Positions 1 to 5,606 of a stretch of DNA of 7,657 nucleotides are shown piece after piece. The stretch spans positions 1-7,657 of the forward strand of contig JAGPIU010000040.1 in NCBI GenBank assembly GCA_018054805.1, written 5' to 3'. The first letter of the stretch is position 1; each line of letters starts with the position of its first letter. Below the pieces are notes generated by a model that was given only the letters and a program-made list of their open reading frames with translations, ran no database searches and was not told the DNA's origin. The stretch comes from Paludibacter sp. (GTDB lineage Bacteria; Bacteroidota; Bacteroidia; Bacteroidales; Paludibacteraceae). The position numbers and the translations under genes are program-made.

Positions 1-1121
1 AACCATTTCGATTTATCTTTGGTTTGTCCGCTCCAGTCGCTGTTAAACAGGCCGTTTTGTTCTCTCATATTTTTCCATGCAAAATTCAGATTCTGTTCAA
101 AATCCTGCAAATAAGTTTTGTTTTTATCCAAATGATACAGTTCTACAAATCCGCGAAACATAATGGCAGTAAACCAGATATCACCTTTTTTCAGAAGTTT
201 CATTTTATTGCCATCGGCTGCGCTGAAATCTTCGAAAAAATAATTGTGTGCCGATTGTGCAATATTTTGCGCATCCACCAGATATTCCTTTTTACGGGTA
301 ATTTTATACAACAAAGCAGCCGCCTGTATCATTTGTCCGCTATTGTAAGCATATTTTCGTTTCTGCACACGACCATTCAGACCTATATTGTCGAAATATA
401 AATAATCATTTTTATCCTGAAGCGTATTTTTGGTCCATTCGTACAGGGTTTTTCCCTGATTGAAATAGCTGCTATCCTTCGTTGCTTCGAACAATTTCAG
501 CGCATAAACTGCTCCCGGAGCATTGGAACAGGTGTTTTTACTTTTCTTCGATTGCTCGCACCAGTAAATACCACCTCCGAGTTTTTCATCCGTACCACTT
601 TCGATAAATTTCCAGATAAGTTTGGCCTTTTCAAGATATTCAGCTTTCGAAGTATGCAGATACAACTCTGTAAAATCAATTCCCAACCACACGTTGTCGT
701 CGTAAAAACGATCGGATGGCGGCGCATCGTTGATATACGAAGCATAAGCAAAAGGCGATCGGGCAGTATCGAAATAATGTGTCAATCCGGGCAGAACCTT
801 TGCTGTAAGATAACTTTCCGCATCCTTCGTTTTTTTATGCATCATGATTGAACTTACTGCCGACAAGCTTCCCGAATATGGCCACAAGAAAGCGTAAGGA
901 TTTGGTTTGGCCTGATCCTGATTGTCGAGATAAGTGGCTGCATAATCGCTGTTGAAAGGAAATGTTTCTCTCAAAAGCGTTGTATTCTGTACGCTGTAAT
1001 GGCGATATACCGAATCGAGCGTAGTTTGTGCTTTCGCAATGTTCGACAATTCCGCTTTACGGGCGGCACTACAACCTGTTATTATCAGGACAAAAAGAAA
1101 TGCAAAAGAAATGTGTTTCAT
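1..1121 (-). CDS. Glycoside hydrolase family 76 lipoprotein (alpha-1,6-mannanase family), 3' end cut by window edge
   Basis: Reading the minus strand from the ATG at 1119-1121 gives 373 complete codons with no stop before the window edge. The N-terminus is a lipoprotein signal: MKHI, a hydrophobic stretch, then the lipobox I-T-G-C with the lipidated Cys at residue 17. The next residues (S-A-A-R-K) are not acidic, so the Bacteroidetes surface-export signal is not evident and a periplasm-facing anchor is likely (inference). The GH76 signature is clear: LWPYSG at 79-84, the catalytic Asp-Asp pair in RFYDDNVW (Asp141 and Asp142), GGGIYW at 182-187, KNTCSNAP at 195-202 and YNSGQ at 259-263. The family is an (alpha/alpha)6 barrel, mostly endo-alpha-1,6-mannanases acting on yeast-type mannan backbones, so substrate is inferred from family only. 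Family domains are about 350-380 residues, so little is probably missing. It follows the regulator on the same strand after a 152-bp gap and may be co-regulated with it. Confidence 0.88.
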   Translation of the reverse strand, partial: MKHISFAFLFVLIITGCSAARKAELSNIAKAQTTLDSVYRHYSVQNTTLLRETFPFNSDYAATYLDNQDQAKPNPYAFLWPYSGSLSAVSSIMMHKKTKDAESYLTAKVLPGLTHYFDTARSPFAYASYINDAPPSDRFYDDNVWLGIDFTELYLHTSKAEYLEKAKLIWKFIESGTDEKLGGGIYWCEQSKKSKNTCSNAPGAVYALKLFEATKDSSYFNQGKTLYEWTKNTLQDKNDYLYFDNIGLNGRVQKRKYAYNSGQMIQAAALLYKITRKKEYLVDAQNIAQSAHNYFFEDFSAADGNKMKLLKKGDIWFTAIMFRGFVELYHLDKNKTYLQDFEQNLNFAWKNMREQNGLFNSDWSGQTKDKSKW

Positions 1122-1161
1122 GTAGATCGATTATAAACTTTATTTTGATAATTAGATTTTG

Positions 1162-1169
1162 CAAATACA
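1162..1169 (-). promoter_or_regulatory. Weak candidate -7 element for the GH76 gene
   Basis: On the minus strand this reads TGTATTTG, 7 of 8 matches to the Bacteroidetes -7 consensus TAnnTTTG. It would start transcription roughly 35 nt before the GH76 ATG. No convincing -33 TTG/TTTG lies at the expected spacing, so this is tentative. The gene could instead be read through from the upstream regulator gene. Confidence 0.22.
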
Positions 1170-1189
1170 AGCTGTATCGCAGTATTCAC

Positions 1190-1221
1190 CGAAGTAAAAC
1201 CAACAGCAATCATAATTGCTG
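1190..1221 (-). terminator. Terminator-like hairpin after the HTCS regulator
   Basis: A 7-bp perfect inverted repeat (CAGCAAT, loop of 4, ATTGCTG; 1204-1221) begins about 52 nt past the regulator's stop codon. On the minus strand it is followed by the T-rich run TTGGTTTTAC, as in an intrinsic terminator. The stem has only three G-C pairs and the U-tract is interrupted, so it would be weak. On the plus strand no T-run follows, so it reads best as a terminator for the regulator gene, separating it from the GH76 gene. Confidence 0.35.
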
Positions 1222-1273
1222 ATACACATTGCAGGCAAAAAGGTCACATACAATCTACATTCCTTATATCCTT

Positions 1274-4200
1274 TTAAGAGTTATTTGCTTTTCGGCCATT
1301 TTCGCCAAACTCTTTGGGCGAAACACCGTAAAACTCACGGAAAGTATTCGAAAAATGTGACAAATTACTGAATCCAAGCGCATAAGCTACCTCCGACACT
1401 GTAAGTTTCTGATTCGAAAGTAATTCGGCAGCCTGACGCAAACGTATGGTGCGAATAAAATCGCGCGCCGACTGATTAGTCAGCTCCTTGAGTTTGCGGT
1501 GCATGTGTACGCGACTCATACCCACTCCTTCGGCAAGCATTTCCACATTCAAATCAGGATTATCGATATTCTGATTGATAATGCGCGTAATTTTTTCGAG
1601 CAAAATCTGATCCGACGACTTTAAAACCACCTGTTTTATCAGCGGAATGTTCGGATTCGTCTGATCGCCACGTTTCAGTTCGAGGCGTTCTCTGTTTTCG
1701 AGAATATTAGCAATTCGCTTGCGCAAAAGTTCAAGATTGAAAGGCTTGGCCACATAGGCATCGGCGCCTATATCGAAACCTTCGGCTTTGTCCTCGTCGC
1801 TCGAACGGGCTGTGAGCAAAATGATCGGAATATGATTGATATTTACATTCGATTTCAGCTTTTTACAAAGCGTTATGCCGTCCATTTCCGGCATCATCAC
1901 GTCGCTAATCACCAAATCAGGCTTTTCCTTCAGGATAAATTCAAGCGCTTCCTTACCATTCACACATTCGCTGATGCGATATGTATCAGACAATTCGCTG
2001 CTCAGATAATGACGGATATCGCTTTCGTCCTCCACAATCAGCACGCGGTATTTTGTTCGTGGTCGCACATTGTACTGTGGAGTCATTTCATCCTGCTCAT
2101 CCAGTTGAATAATCTCAGTAATTTTATGTGGCAATGCTTCAATCTGCGTTTCGCGTTCGGCAGCCGGAATATGATCGCTGCCCAGCGGAAGACGAATGAT
2201 AAATTCAGAACCTTCGCTATCATGACGATTGCGGGCAAAAATTTTACCATGCATCAGTTCGACAAGCGTTCGCGCCAGGTGAAGTCCGATACCGGTGCCA
2301 AAGTTCACATTCATCTGCGTATGATCGACCTGATAAAAACGCTCGAAAATTTTTTCAATTTTATCTTCCTGAATACCCGAACCTGTATCGCTCACCGTTA
2401 TTTCACAATAGCGACTAAGTGGCCCCGTCACTTCATGATCGGCTCCGGTAGTAAGTTTTATCACAATACCGCCATTCTCAGGCGTGAATTTAAAAGCATT
2501 CGAAAGGATATTAACCAACACTTTATCAAAATTATTCAAATCGAGCCACACAGGCAAATGATTCATTTCGTGCAGAAAACCAAAGCTGATATTGCGCTTT
2601 TTAGCCTGATAATCGAATGTCGTCATCAGGTCGTCGATAAAGCCTACCATATCGGTTTCGCGCATTTTCACAAACATCAAACCCTTGTCGATTTTTCGGA
2701 TATCGAGCATTTGATTAATCAGTCGCAAAATTCGCTGTGCATTGCGATACATAAGCTGATACACCTGCAGTTTTGCCGGATCGGGCTGCTCAGTCAGCAA
2801 CTTTTCGAGCGGACTGATAATCAGTGTCATTGGCGTGCGTATTTCGTGCGAAATATTAATAAAGAACTGTAGTTTTCCTTCGTTCACCTGTTCGATATGT
2901 TCGCGACGGAGCATTTCCTGTTTATGCTGCAATCGTTCTGTGATAAAGCGATAAACGCCCCAAACCAGAGCCACAAAAAGCAGGAAGTAAATCAGTTTGG
3001 CAAACCAACTGAGATACCAGGGCGGATAAATAATGATGTTCAACACCTTTTCGTCCGACTCGCTGTTGTCCACCACAGCTTTTATTCTGAGTTTATAATG
3101 CCCGTATCCGAGATTGGTAAAACTAATACGATTTGTTCCCTGCTCGGTAGTTATCCACTGATCGTTAAGCCCTTCCATGCGATAACGGTAGAACACACGA
3201 CCCGGCGCGCCAAAATCGAAAGTTGAAAATTCGAAGCTGAACATATTGTCCTTGTGGCTCAGGCGAATTTTCTCGGTATCAATTATAAATTTATCAGTAA
3301 TCACGAAACGGCCGGATTTTTGTCCCTGAACCACAGGTTTATCGAACACATACAAACCTGTAAGCTGCACCTCAATCGGCGCACGGCGGTTTACAATTTG
3401 TGCAGGATAAAAAGCACTCACCCCTCCTACTCCACCAAAAACAAGTTCTCCATCGGCCGCTTTGAAGGCTGCTCCCATCGAAAACTCATTACCCTGCAGT
3501 CCGTCGTAAGCATAATAATTCAGGAAACGGTTTTCCGTTTTTACAAACTGAGCAATTCCCGTGTGCGTACTGATCCAGAGATTTGATTTTTCGTCTTCGA
3601 GAATGCCGCAAATTACATTTCCGGGCAGACCATCGTCGATGGTATAGTGTTTCGAAACATTCTTTTTCATGTCGAAAGCTGCCAGTCCTTCGGTAGTTCC
3701 AAACCACATTTTGCCCTGTTTATCGCGGGCCACAGCATATACAATATTCCCGGGTAAAACACCACCCTTTATACGATAAGTGGTAATTTTGTCATTTCGC
3801 AAATCGATACTGCTCACGCCGCCATAAGTGCCCACCCACATCAAAGTGTCGCCATCGTTGCGTAAAATATTTACCCAGTTGTTGGCAATTCCCGAAGAAT
3901 CTTCTTCGTGAAAAAGATATTGTTTTACATATTTCTGAAGCGATTTATCGAACACCAGCACACCTGCGCCATTGGTACCAACCCAAATATCATTTTTCGT
4001 TCCGGCAGCCAGCGTCATAGCTCTTCCGGCCGAAGTATGATACTGAAAACCCGAAAGTTGCTCGCGAAAGTTTTTCGACCGTCCTGAACGTTTATCGAAT
4101 TGCACCAGACCATCGAGGTAGGAAGCCAGCCAGAGCGAAGCCGAACCATCGTTAAGAATGCCCATCACAGTTCCCGAAACGCCATTGGGCGAAGCCTTCA

Positions 4201-5374
4201 ACTCGTAATGCGACGATTTTCCCTGCGGATCGATGGCATATAAACCATCGTTGTCGGTACCCACCCAGAGCATTTGATTTTCGTCGCGCAAAACCGACAT
4301 AACACAACTCGCTCCGATTACATTTTGATAAAACGATTTGGCTCCCCAGTAGCGAAATTTATTCGGATGATTTGGCGCAAGAAAAACACCTTTCTGAAAA
4401 AGGCCGGTCCATAAATTGTGATTCTTATCGGTAAAAAGTGCATGAATTTTTGTTTTCGAGAAATCGAACTGCGCATTCTGAATTCTGTAATCGTCGAGCT
4501 TGCCCGAATTGCGATTGAGATACATGATACCACGCCCATCGGTTCCTACCAAAAGTCCGCGCTGTTTGTCGAAAAGCAAACTTTTCACCGGCAGCACTAC
4601 TTCCGGATTGCGGTAAGGCACTGATAAAAACTTTTGTGTGGTTTTGTCGAAACGAAAAAGCCCGCCTGTAAGCGTTCCTACAAAGATATTTCCTTCAGTA
4701 TCCTCTTCAATATCCGAAATTTGATTGCTGCCAATGGAAAGCGGCGCTCTGAATGTTTCGATTTGCATATTCTGCATATTGATACGATTCAGACCCTGAT
4801 TTTCGGAAGCTACCCATAGAAAACCTTCGCTGTCGCGGAATATTTTCACCAGATAACGGCTGCACAAATGCGGAAACAGGTTTTCATCCACAGTAAAAGC
4901 GCTGAAATCTTTGTTAGGCCGGATAATGCCCCCTCCCGAAGTGGAAACCAAGATTTCACCTTCAGGCGTTTCAATTACCGAGGTAATATGCGGTTCCACA
5001 ATCTGATTGCGGAAATAAATCGGAATCTCGGTAAAGCTATCAGTACCACGATCGTAACGCATCAGCCCATTGATACAGCCTACCCAAAAACGCCCTTTAC
5101 TATCTTCGAAAACGGTGCGCACATAATTGTTTTTCAGCGTTCCCGTATCGTTTCGGCGGTTTCGGTACACATTGAAACGCACACCGTCGTAACGGTTCAG
5201 TCCATCTTCGGTAGCAATCCAGATGAAATTACGGCTATCCTGATAAATATTGTTGATCAGACTATTCGAAAGTACATTGTCGGTGGAATAAAACGAGCCT
5301 GTTTGAGCCCGCAAACTACCTGAAAAAAGGCAGAAAATGAAGGTGGTGAGTAAAAATATATTGAATTTGCGCAT
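1274..5374 (-). CDS. Hybrid two-component system (HTCS) sensor kinase / response regulator, AraC type
   Basis: One 1366-residue protein senses a ligand, phosphorylates itself and binds DNA. In order: signal peptide (about 1-23, MRKFNIFLLT...LRAQ); fourteen propeller repeats with the D-x-x-G-x-hydrophobic-W-hydrophobic-G-T pattern from about 43 to 657, enough for two 7-bladed propellers; Y_Y_Y domain about 708-785; one membrane segment about 791-809; histidine kinase with H-box SHEIRTP (phospho-acceptor His843), N-box NILSNAFKFT (Asn959), DTGSG (Asp996) and GTGIGL (1026-1031); receiver with acidic Glu1115/Asp1116, phospho-acceptor Asp1158 in ISDVMMPEMDG, Thr1188 and Lys1210-Pro; AraC-type helix-turn-helix about 1272-1358. 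All catalytic residues are present. I chose the ATG at 5372-5374 because it puts a normal signal peptide at the N-terminus; the frame stays open to a GTG at 5489-5491, which would add 39 hydrophobic residues. HTCS proteins activate neighbouring polysaccharide utilisation genes on binding a specific oligosaccharide; here the divergent GH95 gene and the downstream GH76 gene are the likely targets (inference). The ligand cannot be read from sequence. Confidence 0.96.
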   Translation of the reverse strand: MRKFNIFLLTTFIFCLFSGSLRAQTGSFYSTDNVLSNSLINNIYQDSRNFIWIATEDGLNRYDGVRFNVYRNRRNDTGTLKNNYVRTVFEDSKGRFWVGCINGLMRYDRGTDSFTEIPIYFRNQIVEPHITSVIETPEGEILVSTSGGGIIRPNKDFSAFTVDENLFPHLCSRYLVKIFRDSEGFLWVASENQGLNRINMQNMQIETFRAPLSIGSNQISDIEEDTEGNIFVGTLTGGLFRFDKTTQKFLSVPYRNPEVVLPVKSLLFDKQRGLLVGTDGRGIMYLNRNSGKLDDYRIQNAQFDFSKTKIHALFTDKNHNLWTGLFQKGVFLAPNHPNKFRYWGAKSFYQNVIGASCVMSVLRDENQMLWVGTDNDGLYAIDPQGKSSHYELKASPNGVSGTVMGILNDGSASLWLASYLDGLVQFDKRSGRSKNFREQLSGFQYHTSAGRAMTLAAGTKNDIWVGTNGAGVLVFDKSLQKYVKQYLFHEEDSSGIANNWVNILRNDGDTLMWVGTYGGVSSIDLRNDKITTYRIKGGVLPGNIVYAVARDKQGKMWFGTTEGLAAFDMKKNVSKHYTIDDGLPGNVICGILEDEKSNLWISTHTGIAQFVKTENRFLNYYAYDGLQGNEFSMGAAFKAADGELVFGGVGGVSAFYPAQIVNRRAPIEVQLTGLYVFDKPVVQGQKSGRFVITDKFIIDTEKIRLSHKDNMFSFEFSTFDFGAPGRVFYRYRMEGLNDQWITTEQGTNRISFTNLGYGHYKLRIKAVVDNSESDEKVLNIIIYPPWYLSWFAKLIYFLLFVALVWGVYRFITERLQHKQEMLRREHIEQVNEGKLQFFINISHEIRTPMTLIISPLEKLLTEQPDPAKLQVYQLMYRNAQRILRLINQMLDIRKIDKGLMFVKMRETDMVGFIDDLMTTFDYQAKKRNISFGFLHEMNHLPVWLDLNNFDKVLVNILSNAFKFTPENGGIVIKLTTGADHEVTGPLSRYCEITVSDTGSGIQEDKIEKIFERFYQVDHTQMNVNFGTGIGLHLARTLVELMHGKIFARNRHDSEGSEFIIRLPLGSDHIPAAERETQIEALPHKITEIIQLDEQDEMTPQYNVRPRTKYRVLIVEDESDIRHYLSSELSDTYRISECVNGKEALEFILKEKPDLVISDVMMPEMDGITLCKKLKSNVNINHIPIILLTARSSDEDKAEGFDIGADAYVAKPFNLELLRKRIANILENRERLELKRGDQTNPNIPLIKQVVLKSSDQILLEKITRIINQNIDNPDLNVEMLAEGVGMSRVHMHRKLKELTNQSARDFIRTIRLRQAAELLSNQKLTVSEVAYALGFSNLSHFSNTFREFYGVSPKEFGENGRKANNS

Positions 5375-5393
5375 GATTTTCACAACAAGTAAT

Positions 5394-5405
5394 ACTGATA
5401 TCAGT
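5394..5405. promoter_or_regulatory. 12-bp perfect palindrome in the regulator's leader, possible operator
   Basis: ACTGATATCAGT is perfectly self-complementary, and two further pairs match on each side after one mismatch (AA at 5391-5392 against TT at 5407-5408). It ends 19 nt before the regulator ATG. With almost no loop it is more likely a DNA site for a dimeric protein than an RNA hairpin. Which protein would bind is unknown. Confidence 0.3.
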
Positions 5406-5427
5406 TTTAGAATAAGGATAATGACTA

Positions 5428-5435
5428 CAAAAATA
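5428..5435 (-). promoter_or_regulatory. Candidate -7 element for the HTCS gene
   Basis: On the minus strand this reads TATTTTTG, a full match to the Bacteroidetes -7 consensus TAnnTTTG. It would give a leader of roughly 45-50 nt before the ATG at 5374, with the palindrome at 5394-5405 inside the transcribed leader. No -33 TTTG is found at the usual 17-23 bp; the nearest TTTG is only 11 bp away. The surroundings are A/T rich, so a chance match is possible. Confidence 0.3.
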
Positions 5436-5499
5436 AGAAAATTAAGCAAATAAAAAACACTGAGCAGAATTGCCCGAAAACACAATGACACATAAATAA

Positions 5500-5560
5500 G
5501 TACAAATTGACATGCAATATCACAATAAGGACGGCAGATGCATTGTGAAATTATTTGTAC
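5500..5560. promoter_or_regulatory. Nested inverted repeats between the divergent genes, candidate activator site
   Basis: Two inverted repeats share nearly the same centre. The inner pair is AATATCACAAT (5516-5526) and ATTGTGAAATT (5542-5552), complementary at 10 of 11 positions with a 15-bp spacer. The outer pair is GTACAAAT (5500-5507) and ATTTGTAC (5553-5560), complementary at 8 of 8. The right outer arm abuts the right inner arm and runs into the candidate -7 element of the GH95 gene, whereas the left outer arm is offset by 8 bp. The position suits a regulator controlling the GH95 promoter; the adjacent HTCS is the obvious candidate (inference). Confidence 0.4.
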
Positions 5561-5565
5561 ATTTG
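5558..5565 (+). promoter_or_regulatory. Candidate -7 element for the GH95 gene
   Basis: TACATTTG is a full match to the Bacteroidetes -7 consensus TAnnTTTG and would start transcription about 35 nt before the ATG at 5607. No TTG/TTTG is present 17-23 bp upstream, where the -33 box should be. A good -7 without a -33 is what an activator-dependent promoter would look like, which fits a neighbouring HTCS and the inverted repeats that overlap this site. Confidence 0.45.
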
Positions 5566-5606
5566 TGTGATTAAAAAACTGAAATCACATTGTTTTAAAG
5601 CCAATT

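Noticed and set aside
24..401. A 125-codon plus-strand open frame at the left edge
   Set aside because: The opposite strand encodes the conserved GH76 C-terminal half through the same bases, so this is an antisense shadow.
1120..1260. 8-bp inverted repeat ATGTAGAT (1120-1127) and ATCTACAT (1253-1260) bracketing the gap before the GH76 gene
   Set aside because: The arms are 125 bp apart, do not extend further and one overlaps the start codon. A match of this length is not surprising in about 150 bp of AT-rich DNA.
1832..2872. A 346-codon open frame on the plus strand, antisense to the HTCS kinase and receiver region
   Set aside because: It lies wholly inside a protein-coding gene whose domains are unmistakable. 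Its translation has no recognisable motif and is rich in His, Phe and Ile, as expected from the reverse complement of codons in the other strand.
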